The translations under genes were made by a program, and so were the position numbers. Below, piece after piece: positions 26,671-36,016 of a DNA stretch of 64,000 nucleotides; the first letter of the stretch is position 1, and every line of letters starts with the position of its first letter. The notes under the pieces were generated by a model. The model saw only the letters and a list, made by a program, of their open reading frames with translations. It was not told where the DNA came from and did no database searches. Source of the DNA: Saccharopolyspora dendranthemae (GTDB taxonomy: Bacteria; Actinomycetota; Actinomycetes; Mycobacteriales; Pseudonocardiaceae); assembly GCF_007829955.1 (NCBI RefSeq), contig NZ_VIWX01000005.1, forward strand, positions 434,001-498,000, given 5' to 3'.

Positions 26671-27414
26671 ATGGACAAGACAGCGCAGACCGCGGCCGAG
26701 GCCGTCGCCGACATCGGTGACGGGTCGTCCCTCGCGGTCGGCGGGTTCGGGATGAGCGGGGTGCCGACCGCGCTGATCGCCGCTCTGCTGGAGCAGGGCG
26801 CGACGGACCTGGAGACGATCTCGAACAACCTGGGCGTCGACGGGTTCGGCCTGGGCACCCTGCTCCCGGCGGGGCGGATCCGGCGAACGATCGGGTCCTA
26901 CATCGGCAACAACAAGGAGATGGCCCGGCAGTACCTCGCCGGAGAGCTCGAGGTCGAGCTGACGCCCCAGGGCACCCTCGCCGAACGACTGCGCGCGGGC
27001 GGATCGGGCATCCCGGCCTTCTACACGCCCGCCGGTGTCGGGACGCTCGTCGCGGAAGGCGGACTTCCGTGGCGGTACGCGGCGGACGGGTCGGTCGCGG
27101 TGATGTCGCCGGCCAAGGAGGTCCGCGCGTTCGACGGCGTCGACCACGTGCTGGAACACGCGCTGGTGCCCGATTTCGCGCTGGTGCACGCCTGGAAGGG
27201 CGATCGGCACGGCAACCTCGTCTACCGGCGGTCGGCCCGCAACTTCAACCCCGATTGCGCCGCGGCGGGGCGGGTCACGATCGCTCAGGTCGAGCACCTC
27301 GTCGAGCCTGGCGAGATCGACCCCGATTCCGTGCACACGGCCGGGATCCACGTCGACCGAGTGCTTCATGTGTCCGATGTGGACAAACCGATCGAGTTCA
27401 GGACGGTGCGCTGA
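26671..27414 (+). CDS. pcaI: 3-oxoadipate CoA-transferase subunit A
   Basis: The 247-residue protein is the alpha subunit of a class I CoA-transferase, with SLAVGGFGMSGVPTALI (the GGFGxxG motif), GSYIGNNKEMARQYLAGE and EVELTPQGTLAERLRAGG. With PcaJ it moves CoA from succinyl-CoA to 3-oxoadipate. Acetoacetate transferase subunits look similar; the position between pcaD and pcaF decides for 3-oxoadipate. The stop overlaps the next start by one base. Confidence 0.88.
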   Translation: MDKTAQTAAEAVADIGDGSSLAVGGFGMSGVPTALIAALLEQGATDLETISNNLGVDGFGLGTLLPAGRIRRTIGSYIGNNKEMARQYLAGELEVELTPQGTLAERLRAGGSGIPAFYTPAGVGTLVAEGGLPWRYAADGSVAVMSPAKEVRAFDGVDHVLEHALVPDFALVHAWKGDRHGNLVYRRSARNFNPDCAAAGRVTIAQVEHLVEPGEIDPDSVHTAGIHVDRVLHVSDVDKPIEFRTVR

Positions 27415-28070
27415 TGGCACTCACGCGGAACGAGATGGCGGCGAAGGTCGCCCAGGACCTGCCTGACGGCGCGTACGTCAACCTCGGCATCGGCATGCCG
27501 ACGCTGGTCCCCGGGCACATCCCGCAGGGCCGGACGGTGATCCTGCACGCGGAGAACGGGATCCTCGGCGTCGGCCCGTACCCGAGCGAGGACGAGGTCG
27601 ACGCGGACCTGATCAACGCGGGCAAGGAGACCGTCACGGTCAACGAGGGCGCGGCGTTCTTCGAGTCCTCGTCCTCCTTCGGCCAGATCCGCGCGGGCAA
27701 GCTCGACGTCGCCGTCCTCGGAGCGTTGCAGGTGGCGGCCAACGGTGACCTGGCGAACTGGGCCGTGCCCGGCAAGATGATCAAGGGCATGGGCGGGGCG
27801 ATGGATCTCGTCCACGGCGCGAAGAAGGTCGTCGTGATGATGGATCACGTCGCCAAGGACGGCTCGCCGAAGATCGTCGAGAAGTGCGACCTGCCGATCA
27901 CCGGGCTGGGCTGCGTCACCCGCATCGTCACCGATCTCGCCGTCATCGACGTCACCGCCGACGGGCTGGAGCTCATCGAGACCGCTCCCGGCGTCAGCGC
28001 GGACGAGGTCCGCGATCAGACCGCCGCCCCGCTGCGCGGGCGTGAGGAAGAGGAGGAATCTCGTGCGTGA
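27414..28070 (+). CDS. pcaJ: 3-oxoadipate CoA-transferase subunit B
   Basis: This 218-residue beta subunit carries the catalytic glutamate in HAENGILGVGP and the family features YVNLGIGMPTLVP, GGHxD-type region LDVAVLGALQV and GKMIKGMGGAMDLVHGAKKV. The glutamate forms the CoA thioester intermediate. In VLGALQV the usual GGxQ pattern of the beta chain is slightly altered to LGALQ, which is seen in homologues. The last residues are strongly acidic. It overlaps the thiolase start by eight bases. Confidence 0.88.
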   Translation: MALTRNEMAAKVAQDLPDGAYVNLGIGMPTLVPGHIPQGRTVILHAENGILGVGPYPSEDEVDADLINAGKETVTVNEGAAFFESSSSFGQIRAGKLDVAVLGALQVAANGDLANWAVPGKMIKGMGGAMDLVHGAKKVVVMMDHVAKDGSPKIVEKCDLPITGLGCVTRIVTDLAVIDVTADGLELIETAPGVSADEVRDQTAAPLRGREEEEESRA

Positions 28071-29274
28071 CGCCGTCATCTGCGAACCGCTGCGCACCCC
28101 CGTCGGCGCTTTCGGCGGTGGGCTGCGCGACGTTCCCGCGCACTCCCTGGCCACCACGGTGATCCGCGCGCTGATCGAACGGACCGGATTGGACCCCGCT
28201 GCCGTCGACGACGTGCTGCTGGGCCACTGCTACCCGACGATGGACGCCCCGGCGATCGGCCGGGTCGCGGCCCTCGACGCGGGCCTGCCGGTCAGCGTGA
28301 CGGGGATGCAGATCGATCGGCGCTGCGGATCCGGCCTGCAAGCCGTGCTCTACGCCGCGATGCAGGTGCAGTCCGGCGTGGCCGAGGTCGTGCTGGCCGG
28401 TGGTGCGGAATCCATGTCGAACGCGCCCTTCTACTCCACCGGGATGCGCTGGGGCGTCAAGGGCGGCCCCGGCGTCATGCTGCACGACTCGCTGGCCCGC
28501 GGCCGGGTGACCGCCGGCGGGCAGAACCACCCCGTGCCCGGCGGCATGATCGAGACCGCGGAGAACCTGCGCCGGGAGTACGCGATCCCGCGCGCGGAGC
28601 AGGACGAGTTCTCGGTGCGCTCGCACGAGCGGGCCGCCCTCGCGCAGGCCGAGGGGCGATTCGACGACGAGCTCGTGCCCGTCGCGGTCCCGGGGCGCAA
28701 GGGCGACACCGTCGTCGGCGCCGACGAGCACATCCGCCCCGATTCGACCGCCGAGAAGCTCGCCTCGCTGCGACCGATGCTGGGCCGCGACGACAGCGAG
28801 GCGACGGTGACCGCGGGCAACGCCTCCGGGCAGAACGACGGCGCCGCGATCTGCGTCGTCACCAGCCCGGAGAAGGCCGCCGAACTGGGCCTCCGCCCGC
28901 TGGTGCGGCTCGTGTCCTGGGGCCTGGGCGGGGTGGCGCCCGCGACGATGGGCATCGGGCCGGTTCCCGCGACCGCCAAGGCGCTCGCGGCGGCGGACCT
29001 GACGTTGTCCGACATCGACCTGATCGAGCTGAACGAGGCGTTCGCCGCGCAGGTGCTGGCCTGCACCCGCGAGTGGAAGTTCACCGAAGCCGACTTCGAC
29101 CGGCTCAACGTCAGCGGTTCCGGGATCTCCCTCGGCCACCCGGTCGGTGCCACGGGCGGTCGCATCCTGGCCACCCTCGCCAGGGAGATGCGCAGGCGCG
29201 ATGCCCGGTACGGCCTGGAGACCATGTGCATCGGCGGAGGTCAGGGACTCGCCGCGATCGTGGAGCGGATCTGA
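28063..29274 (+). CDS. pcaF: 3-oxoadipyl-CoA thiolase
   Basis: The 403-residue thiolase has the nucleophile cysteine in DRRCGSGLQAV, the histidine in GHPVGATGG and the second cysteine in CIGGGQG, plus ELNEAFAAQVLA. It splits 3-oxoadipyl-CoA into succinyl-CoA and acetyl-CoA, the last step of the ortho pathway. GTG 28063 follows AGGAGG by six bases. General acetyl-CoA acetyltransferases share all motifs; the function is taken from the operon. Confidence 0.87.
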   Translation: MRDAVICEPLRTPVGAFGGGLRDVPAHSLATTVIRALIERTGLDPAAVDDVLLGHCYPTMDAPAIGRVAALDAGLPVSVTGMQIDRRCGSGLQAVLYAAMQVQSGVAEVVLAGGAESMSNAPFYSTGMRWGVKGGPGVMLHDSLARGRVTAGGQNHPVPGGMIETAENLRREYAIPRAEQDEFSVRSHERAALAQAEGRFDDELVPVAVPGRKGDTVVGADEHIRPDSTAEKLASLRPMLGRDDSEATVTAGNASGQNDGAAICVVTSPEKAAELGLRPLVRLVSWGLGGVAPATMGIGPVPATAKALAAADLTLSDIDLIELNEAFAAQVLACTREWKFTEADFDRLNVSGSGISLGHPVGATGGRILATLAREMRRRDARYGLETMCIGGGQGLAAIVERI

Positions 29275-30497
29275 TGGGCGGGCCGCTGGAAGGCCTGCGG
29301 GTGGTCGAGTGCGCCAGCTTCGTCGCGGGTCCCACCGCCGGGATGACGCTGGCGCAGCTCGGCGCTTCGGTGATCCGGATCGACCCGATCGGCGGCGGAC
29401 CGGACCACGCGCGCTGGCCCGCGGCCAACGGCGGAACCGGCGACTCCTACTACTGGACCTCGTTGAACAAGGGCAAGCGGTCGATCACCGTCGACATGCG
29501 CAGCGAGCGCGGGCGGGAGCTCGTGCTGGCGCTGGCGACCGCGCCGGGCGACGACCGCGGCGTGCTGGTCGACAACGTCGTCGGCAGGCGGTGGATGGCC
29601 AACGACGTCCTCACCGCCCGCCGGCCCGACCTGATCCACGTCAGGGTGCAGGGCTACCCCGACGGCCGGCCCGCCGTCGACTACACGGTCAACGCGGAGG
29701 TCGGCATCCCGGCGATCACCGGCGGCGAGGAAGGTGCCACGCCGGTCAACCACGTGCTGCCCGCCTGGGACCTGATCACCGGGTTGAGCGTGTCGACGGC
29801 CGTGCTGGCCGCGTTGCACCAGCGCGAACGCACCGGCCAAGGCGTCTACAGCGAGATCGCGCTCTCCGACGTCGCGCTGGCCGGAGTGGCGAACCTGGGA
29901 TGGCTGTCCGAAGCCGCGGAGAACGGGCGGGACCGGCCGCGGCACGGCAACCACGTCTACGGCAGCTTCGGCGTGGACTTCGCCTGCTCCGACGGGAAGC
30001 GGGTGATGGTCGTCGCGCTCACCCCCGGGCAGTGGAAGGCGCTGGTCAGCGTCACCGGGACCGAAACCGTGTTCGCCGCGCTGGAGCAGGCGTTCGGCAC
30101 GGACCTGACCGACGAGACCGAGCGCTACCGGCTGCGCGACACCATCGCCGCCGTGCTCAAACCCTGGTTCCTGGAACGGGATTCCGCGGTGGTCGCCGAG
30201 GAGCTCGACCGGGCCAGGGCGCTGTGGGGTCGCTACCAGGGCATGGCCGACGTCGTCACCGCGCACCGCGGCGGCGAGCACCCGCTGCTCGCCGACCTGC
30301 CGCTTCGCGACGGGCCCGCGGGGATCACCGCGCGGTCCCCGCTGCGCTGGAACGGCGAGCGCGGCGAACCCGGCGCGGCACCGGTGCTCGGCGCCGACAC
30401 CGACCAGGTGCTCGCCGAGGTCCTCGGCCTCAGCGACGCCGAGATCGGCGAGCTGCACGACCAGCAGGTGGTCGGCGAGCGCGACCCCCGGCAGTGA
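29274..30497 (+). CDS. Class III CoA-transferase (CaiB/Frc family)
   Basis: The 407-residue protein is a class III CoA-transferase: LRVVECASFVAGPTAGMTLAQ at the N-terminus, SLNKGKRSITVDM, and a candidate catalytic aspartate in LPAWDLITGL. These enzymes move CoA between dicarboxylates without an acyl-enzyme pair of subunits. The start overlaps the thiolase stop by one base, so it belongs to the same transcript, yet the ortho pathway does not need it. With the following transporter, dehydrogenase, lyase and hydratase it may activate a C5 dicarboxylate such as mesaconate, itaconate or methylsuccinate; this is inference. Confidence 0.83.
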   Translation: MGGPLEGLRVVECASFVAGPTAGMTLAQLGASVIRIDPIGGGPDHARWPAANGGTGDSYYWTSLNKGKRSITVDMRSERGRELVLALATAPGDDRGVLVDNVVGRRWMANDVLTARRPDLIHVRVQGYPDGRPAVDYTVNAEVGIPAITGGEEGATPVNHVLPAWDLITGLSVSTAVLAALHQRERTGQGVYSEIALSDVALAGVANLGWLSEAAENGRDRPRHGNHVYGSFGVDFACSDGKRVMVVALTPGQWKALVSVTGTETVFAALEQAFGTDLTDETERYRLRDTIAAVLKPWFLERDSAVVAEELDRARALWGRYQGMADVVTAHRGGEHPLLADLPLRDGPAGITARSPLRWNGERGEPGAAPVLGADTDQVLAEVLGLSDAEIGELHDQQVVGERDPRQ

Positions 30498-30558
30498 CAC
30501 CGCTCAGGACCGTTTCCGGGAGTTCGGCTCAGCTCCCGGGAGATCGAGGAGTAGCTGG

Positions 30559-31932
30559 ATGCCCGACGAACTCGCACCGACACCCGGAACCGGCGGACCG
30601 AGCCGGGCGGTGCTCCGCCGCGTAGGCGGCGCTGCGCTGCTCGGTTCCGCGCTGGAGTGGTACGACTACTTCCTCTTCGGTGCGGCGGCAGCGCTCGTGT
30701 TCGGCGAGGTGTTCTTCCCCTCGCAGGACCCGACCGTCGCGGTGCTGCTGTCACTGGCCACGTTCGGCGCCGGTTTCGTCGCACGTCCCGTCGGCGCGGT
30801 CGTCTTCGGCCGCATCGGGGACAAGTACGGGCGTCGTCCGGCGCTCGTGGCCACCGTCCTGGTGATGGGTCTGGCGACCACGGCGATGGCCCTCATCCCC
30901 TCGCACGCCAGCATCGGTGTCGGTGCCCCGATCCTGCTCGTCATCACGAGGTTGTTGCAGGGCATGGGATCCGGTGCCGAGTACAGCGGGGCGTCGGTCT
31001 TCGCCGTCGAGTACGCGCCGCCGAACCGGCGAGGCCTCTACGGTTCGCTGTCGGCCGCGGGCGTGTACCTCGGCATGGTCCTGTCCTCGGCCGCGGTCCT
31101 GCTCGTCACCACGCTGACCACGGAGGAGCAGTTCGCGTCGTGGGGCTGGCGCCTCCCGTTCCTGGCCAGCCTGGTGCTGGTCGCGCTGGGGCTGTGGATC
31201 CGCGCCCGGCTGGACGAGACTCCGGAGTTCGAGCGCGAGGTCGCCGAGGAGGGCACCTCCGGGCCGGGACCGTTGCGGACGGTGCTGCGCACCCAGTGGC
31301 GCAGCATGGTCCTCGTGGCCGCGCTGGTCGCCGCGCCGCTCGCCCTGAGCCATCTGTACCAGGTGTTCGCGCTGTCCTACTTGGACAAGAAGGGTTTCTC
31401 GTCCGGTCTCGGCACGCTGGGGCTGGTGATCGCGGGCGTCACGGTGATGATCACGGCGCCGCTGGCCGGCCTGGCCTCCGACCGCTTCGGCCGCCGGCCG
31501 GTCCTGATGACCGGGGCCGGGTTCGCCATCGCGTTCGCGTTCCCGTTCTTCTGGCTCGTCGACACCGGACAGCCGGTGCTCGCCGTGCTCGCCATGGCGA
31601 CCGCGCAGGGCGGCAGCGTGGGCATCGCCTTCGGCGTCCAGGGCGTGCTGCTGTCCGAGCTGTTCAGCACCGGTGCCCGCTACAGCGGCGCCGCGATCAG
31701 CCGGGAAGTCGCGGCCGTGGTGTTCGGCGGTTTCGCGCCCTTCCTCGCCGTCGCCCTGTCCACCACCGCCGGCGGCGCACCGTGGCCGGTCGCGCTCTAC
31801 GTGGTTGGCCTCGGACTCATCACGTTGATCGGCGGCTGGTTCGCACCGGAGACGGCGCGGCGCGGATTGGCCCGCTCGCGTCCCCCGACGTCAGAACCGG
31901 TCGAGGACGAGACCACGTCGCCCGCGCGGTAA
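30559..31932 (+). CDS. MFS transporter, metabolite:H+ symporter (MHS) type
   Basis: The 457-residue protein has twelve predicted membrane helices and the MHS features SALEWYDYFLFG at residues 31-42, GRIGDKYGRRPAL as the loop 2-3 motif, RLLQGMGSGAEYSGA and the matching second-half loop SDRFGRRPVL. MHS carriers import organic acids such as dicarboxylates, shikimate or proline betaine with protons. It lies between the CoA-transferase and acyl-CoA dehydrogenase genes and probably brings in the substrate of that module or of the aromatic pathway. A GGAGTAGCTGG site precedes the ATG. Confidence 0.88.
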   Translation: MPDELAPTPGTGGPSRAVLRRVGGAALLGSALEWYDYFLFGAAAALVFGEVFFPSQDPTVAVLLSLATFGAGFVARPVGAVVFGRIGDKYGRRPALVATVLVMGLATTAMALIPSHASIGVGAPILLVITRLLQGMGSGAEYSGASVFAVEYAPPNRRGLYGSLSAAGVYLGMVLSSAAVLLVTTLTTEEQFASWGWRLPFLASLVLVALGLWIRARLDETPEFEREVAEEGTSGPGPLRTVLRTQWRSMVLVAALVAAPLALSHLYQVFALSYLDKKGFSSGLGTLGLVIAGVTVMITAPLAGLASDRFGRRPVLMTGAGFAIAFAFPFFWLVDTGQPVLAVLAMATAQGGSVGIAFGVQGVLLSELFSTGARYSGAAISREVAAVVFGGFAPFLAVALSTTAGGAPWPVALYVVGLGLITLIGGWFAPETARRGLARSRPPTSEPVEDETTSPAR

Positions 31933-31957
31933 CCGACGAACTTCGCCAGGAGGAACG

Positions 31958-33154
31958 ATGGCCAAGCTAGCCCAGACGTCCGGACTCACCGATGTGCAGT
32001 CGGAGATCCTTTCCACGGTCCGGTCTTTCGTGGACAAGGAGATCATCCCGCACGCGCAGGAGCTGGAGCGCTCGGACGCTTACCCGGCGGAGATCGTCGA
32101 GGGCATGAAGGAGATGGGGCTGTTCGGGATCACCATTCCCGAGGAGTACGGCGGCCTGGGCGAATCGCTGCTGACCTACGCGCTGGTCGTGGAGGAGATC
32201 GCGCGCGGCTGGATGAGCGTCTCGGGCGTGATCAACACGCACTTCATCGTGGCGCACATGATCTCCCGGCACGGGACGCCCGAGCAGAAGCAGCACTACC
32301 TGCCCAGGATGGCCACCGGTGAGGTGCGCGGCTCGTTCTCGATGTCGGAGCCCGACACGGGTTCGGACGTGGCGGCGATCAAGACCAGGGCGAAGCGCTC
32401 CGCCGATTCCTACACCGTCGACGGGTCGAAGATGTGGCTCACCAACGGCGGTTCGTCGAACCTGATCGCGCTGCTGGCCAAGACCGACGAGGGCGCGGAG
32501 AAGGCGCATCAGAACCTGACGACGTTCCTGGTCGAGAAGCCCGAGGGGTTCGGCGAGGTGGCGCCGGGGCTGACGATCCCCGGCAAGATCGACAAGATGG
32601 GCTACAAGGGCGTCGACACGACCGAGGCCGTGTTCGACGGGTTCGAGATCGGTGCGGACCAGGTCCTCGGCGGCGAGTCGGGCAAGGGCTTCTCGCACAT
32701 GATGGACGGCATCGAGGTCGGCCGGGTGAACGTTTCGGCGCGGGCGTGCGGCATCGCGATCCGGGCGTTCGAGCTCGCCGTCGACTACGCCCAGCAGCGG
32801 CAGACGTTCGGCAAGCCGATCGCGCAGCACCAGGCGATCTCGTTCAAGCTCGCGGAGATGGCCACGAAGGTCGAGGCCGCGCACCTGATGATGGTCAACG
32901 CGGCCCGCTTGAAGGACTCCGGCGAGCGCAACGACGTCGAGGCCGGGATGGCGAAGCTGCTCTCCAGCGAGTACTGCGCGGAGGTGACCCAGGATGCGTT
33001 CCGCATCCACGGCGGTTACGGCTACTCCAAGGAATACGAGATCGAACGGCTGATGCGGGAGGCGCCGTTCCTGCTCATCGGCGAGGGCACCAGCGAGATC
33101 CAGAAGACCATCATCAGCCGAGGACTGCTGCGCGAGTACCAGAACCGCGGCTGA
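31958..33154 (+). CDS. Acyl-CoA dehydrogenase
   Basis: The 398-residue flavoprotein has the family signatures SFSMSEPDTGSD near residue 125, AxxYAQQRxxFGKPI at about 270, RIHGGYGYSKEYEIERLMR at about 350 and IGEGTSEIQKTII near the end. It introduces a 2,3-double bond into an acyl-CoA, passing electrons to ETF. Neighbouring CitE- and MaoC-type genes suggest a short branched or dicarboxylic acyl-CoA, for example methylsuccinyl-CoA. AGGAGG precedes the ATG. Confidence 0.88.
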   Translation: MAKLAQTSGLTDVQSEILSTVRSFVDKEIIPHAQELERSDAYPAEIVEGMKEMGLFGITIPEEYGGLGESLLTYALVVEEIARGWMSVSGVINTHFIVAHMISRHGTPEQKQHYLPRMATGEVRGSFSMSEPDTGSDVAAIKTRAKRSADSYTVDGSKMWLTNGGSSNLIALLAKTDEGAEKAHQNLTTFLVEKPEGFGEVAPGLTIPGKIDKMGYKGVDTTEAVFDGFEIGADQVLGGESGKGFSHMMDGIEVGRVNVSARACGIAIRAFELAVDYAQQRQTFGKPIAQHQAISFKLAEMATKVEAAHLMMVNAARLKDSGERNDVEAGMAKLLSSEYCAEVTQDAFRIHGGYGYSKEYEIERLMREAPFLLIGEGTSEIQKTIISRGLLREYQNRG

Positions 33155-33190
33155 CGGCGTTCTCGGTGCGAGGCCTGAAGGAGTGAGGAC

Positions 33191-34075
33191 ATGGACGACA
33201 CGACTGGATTCCGGCCGCGGCGCTGCTGCCTCTCGGTTCCGGGCACCGACCCCGGCATGATCGACAAGGCCATTCGCGCGGGCGCGGACGAGGTGGTGGT
33301 GGACCTGGAGGATTCCGTTCCACCGCAAGGGAAAGCAGCGGCGAGGGAGCGGGTCGTCGAGTGGCTCACCACCGCCGACGACCCCGGCGTCGCGCTCGCC
33401 GTCCGGGTCAACCCGCCCGGTTCACCGTGGTGCCACGCCGACGTCGAGGCGTGCGCACGAGTCCGCGGTGTCCCGTTCTCGCTCGTGCTGCCCAAGGTCG
33501 AGACGGTCGGAGACCTCGCGTTCGCCGACCGGTTGCTGACCGGGGTCGAAGCGGCGGCGGGGAGAGCCGAACGGCTCGGGCTGCAGGCGTTGATCGAGAC
33601 GGCGACCGGGCTGACCAACGTCACCGAGATCGCGGCGGGCTCGGACCGCCTGCGCGCGGTGATCCTGGGCTACGCCGACCTCGCCGCTTCGCTGGGCCGC
33701 AGCGGCACTCCGGTTCCGGGCGCCTGGTTGCCCTCGCAGCACGCCGTGCTGGCCGCCGCCCGCGCTGCGGGGATCGCCGCCGTCGACGGCCCGCACCTCG
33801 GCGTCGGAACCGGCGAGGACTTCTCCGCGGAGGTCGAGTGCGCGGCGAACCTCGGCTTCGACGGGAAGTGGGTCATCCACCCGCGCCAGGTCTCACCGGT
33901 CATCGCCGCGTTCACCCCGGACGACGCGGAGGTCCGGAACGCGCGCCAGGTGCTGGACGCGCTCGCGACGGCGCACCGCGAAACCAGCGGCGCCGTGGAG
34001 CTGGACGGGCAGATGATCGACGAAGCGGTCGCCGTCGCCGCCCGTCGTACCCTGGCCAAGGCAGGTGCGGCGTGA
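33191..34075 (+). CDS. CitE-type CoA ester lyase (HpcH/HpaI family)
   Basis: This 294-residue TIM-barrel enzyme opens with RCCLSVPGTDPGMIDKA and has VVVDLEDSVPPQGKAAAR, RVNPPGSPW, LQALIETATGL with the metal-binding glutamate, and KWVIHPRQVSPV. Family members cleave citramalyl-, malyl- or beta-methylmalyl-CoA with Mg. Its stop overlaps the hydratase start by four bases, which points to hydration followed by cleavage in one route. Products would be acetyl-CoA with pyruvate, or propionyl-CoA with glyoxylate, depending on the substrate. Confidence 0.85.
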   Translation: MDDTTGFRPRRCCLSVPGTDPGMIDKAIRAGADEVVVDLEDSVPPQGKAAARERVVEWLTTADDPGVALAVRVNPPGSPWCHADVEACARVRGVPFSLVLPKVETVGDLAFADRLLTGVEAAAGRAERLGLQALIETATGLTNVTEIAAGSDRLRAVILGYADLAASLGRSGTPVPGAWLPSQHAVLAAARAAGIAAVDGPHLGVGTGEDFSAEVECAANLGFDGKWVIHPRQVSPVIAAFTPDDAEVRNARQVLDALATAHRETSGAVELDGQMIDEAVAVAARRTLAKAGAA

Positions 34076-35049
34076 TCGCCGAAGGGCCGTACTTCGACGA
34101 GTTGACCGTCGGACAGGTCTTCGACTCCGCACCAGGATTGACGCTGACCTCCGGGCTGGCCCAAGCGCACCGCTCCATCATCGGCGAACGCCTGGCGCTG
34201 CCGTTGGACGACGGGCTGGCGGCCTCGGTGACGGGCGACCCGGCGCTGGCCTCGCCCGCGCTGGTGTGGGACGTGGCGATCGGCCAATCCACGTCGGTGA
34301 CGCACCACGTGAAGGCCAACCTGTTCTACCGCGGGTTGGTGTTCCGCCGCGCACCGCACCTGGGCGACACGCTGCGCAGTCGCACGGAAGTCGTTGCTCT
34401 GCGCCAGAACCGGGCGCGCGAAGGGCGCAGGCCCACCGGGCTCGCCGCGCTACGCATCACCACCGCCGACCAGAACGGCGAGCCGGTGCTGGACTTCTGG
34501 CGGTGCGCCATGCTGCCGTTGCGCGACCCGGCGGCGCGAACCGGCCACGCGGACGATCTCGATGCCGTCGGAACGGCGGCGTCGACCGAGTCGCTGACGG
34601 CCGTCGTCGACGGGTGGGACCTCGACCCCCTGCGCGGGCGCGATCCCGGTTCGGCTGACCTGGCCGAGGGGCAGGTGATCGAGGTCGGGGGCGGCGACGT
34701 CGTCTCCAGCGCGCCCGAGCTGGCCCGGCTCACGCTCAACGTCGCCGAGGTGCACCACGACGCCGCGGCCGGTGGCGGCACCCGGCTGGTCTACGGCGGC
34801 CACACCATCGGCCTCGCGCTGGCCCAGACGACGCGGGCCCTGCCGGGCATGGCGACCGTGACCGGCTGGCACAGCTGCGATCACCTCGGCCCGGTGTTCG
34901 AAGGTGACACGCTGCGCAGCGCGATCACCGTCGAACGCCTGGAACCGGCGCGCAACGGGACGCTGGCGCACCTCCGCAGCCGGGTGACCGCGGACGGCGC
35001 GGAGCAGCGGGACGTCCTCGACTGGAGGTTCGCGGCGCTCCTGCCGTGA
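34072..35049 (+). CDS. Double-hotdog MaoC-like hydratase (mesaconyl-CoA hydratase type)
   Basis: The 325-residue protein contains two hotdog domains (about 1-155 and 185-320). Domain one has YFDELTVGQVFDSAPGLTLT; domain two has VYGGHTIGLALAQTTRALPGM and the hydratase-like WHSCDHLGPVFEGDTLRS. Length and two-domain layout resemble mesaconyl-CoA hydratase, and differ from the shorter single-domain itaconyl-CoA hydratases. GTG 34072 overlaps the lyase stop. It would hydrate a methyl-branched enoyl-CoA before cleavage. The substrate is inferred from neighbours. Confidence 0.8.
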   Translation: MIAEGPYFDELTVGQVFDSAPGLTLTSGLAQAHRSIIGERLALPLDDGLAASVTGDPALASPALVWDVAIGQSTSVTHHVKANLFYRGLVFRRAPHLGDTLRSRTEVVALRQNRAREGRRPTGLAALRITTADQNGEPVLDFWRCAMLPLRDPAARTGHADDLDAVGTAASTESLTAVVDGWDLDPLRGRDPGSADLAEGQVIEVGGGDVVSSAPELARLTLNVAEVHHDAAAGGGTRLVYGGHTIGLALAQTTRALPGMATVTGWHSCDHLGPVFEGDTLRSAITVERLEPARNGTLAHLRSRVTADGAEQRDVLDWRFAALLP

Positions 35050-35175
35050 CGCGTGCGCTGCGCTGGGCGCGGTCAGGCTGGACGCTGAGACCGGAGTCGT
35101 CAAGGGAGCCCGACGAGGAGGGGAGCCCGTGCAACCCGCCGCGTTCTGCTGCGCCCACGTCCCGGGACCGCGGTC

Positions 35176-35727
35176 GTGACAACCGACCGCGGCCGGGACC
35201 CGGGCGAGCTCTGGACCATCGGGCACGGCACCAGCTCGAAGCCGGAGTTCCTCCACCCGCTGATCGAGCACGGCATCGAGCTCCTGGTCGACGTGCGCGC
35301 ACTTCCCGGATCGAGGCGCAACCCGCAGTTCAACGCCGACGAGATGCCGCAGTGGCTCGACGGGATCGACTACCTGCACTCCTCCGAGCTCAGCGGTCGG
35401 CGCAAGCGGCAGGACGTCGCTCCGGAGATCAACGCCGGCTGGCACAACGCCAGCTTCAAGAACTACGCGGACCACACCCTGACCGAGTCCTACCAGCGGG
35501 GTCTCGCACGGCTGCGAGCATCGGCGGCTGACCGCAGGACCGTCGTCATGTGCGGGGAACCGGTGCCCTGGCGGTGCCACCGCCTGCTGATCGCCAACAG
35601 CCTGGTCGCCCGGGGCTGGACGGTCTGGCACCTCATCGGCGACGGACGACCCCACCGCCACGAACTGGGCGAGTGGGGCGCAGAACCGTCCGTAGCAGCA
35701 GACCGCACGGTCACCTACCCGACCTGA
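35176..35727 (+). CDS. DUF488 family protein
   Basis: The 183-residue protein matches DUF488: LWTIGHGTSSKPEFLHPL at the start, LLVDVRALPGSRRNPQFN, LSGRRK and the conserved MCGEPVPWRCHRLLIA, whose CxExxxxxCHR pattern suggests a metal or redox site. The family is widespread and uncharacterised. The GTG at 35176 gives the normal family start. It follows a 126-base gap after the hydratase gene, in which I see nothing, and is probably a separate unit. Confidence 0.85.
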   Translation: MTTDRGRDPGELWTIGHGTSSKPEFLHPLIEHGIELLVDVRALPGSRRNPQFNADEMPQWLDGIDYLHSSELSGRRKRQDVAPEINAGWHNASFKNYADHTLTESYQRGLARLRASAADRRTVVMCGEPVPWRCHRLLIANSLVARGWTVWHLIGDGRPHRHELGEWGAEPSVAADRTVTYPT

Positions 35728-35810
35728 GCGGGCAGAGCATGATCTCGACTTCTCGGCCGGTTCTGGCGCCTGCGGCCCGGAGCCGCGCGGTTCCCTGACT
35801 TGGGGGTGGG

Positions 35811-35884
35811 CGCCCCCAGCAGGACTCGAACCTGCGACCTAAGGATTAGAAGTCCTTTGCTCTATCCGGCTGAGCTATGGGGGC
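35811..35884 (-). tRNA. tRNA-Arg (anticodon TCT)
   Basis: On the minus strand the sequence folds into a normal cloverleaf: acceptor GCCCCCA with TGGGGGC, D-arm GCTC...GAGC, anticodon stem AAGGA/TCCTT with loop CTTCTAA giving anticodon TCT, and T-arm GCAGG-TTCGAGT-CCTGC. The discriminator base is G and CCA is not encoded. It reads AGA codons, which are rare in this GC-rich genome. Confidence 0.95.
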
Positions 35885-36016
35885 CGTTCGGTGGGCGGTA
35901 TGCCCGACGTTGTGCAGCAAGGAGGGTAGCGGTCGGCCGCATCGCATGTGCGAACGACGCGGCAACGTTGCCGAGCCGGTACACAACGGCAAGCTTTTCG
36001 ACAACCGGCGAGCGGA

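Noticed and set aside
35772..35788. GCGGC/GCCGC hairpin beyond the tRNA-Arg gene
   Set aside because: The stem is only five pairs in very GC-rich DNA and no U tract follows on the minus strand, so I do not list it as a terminator.
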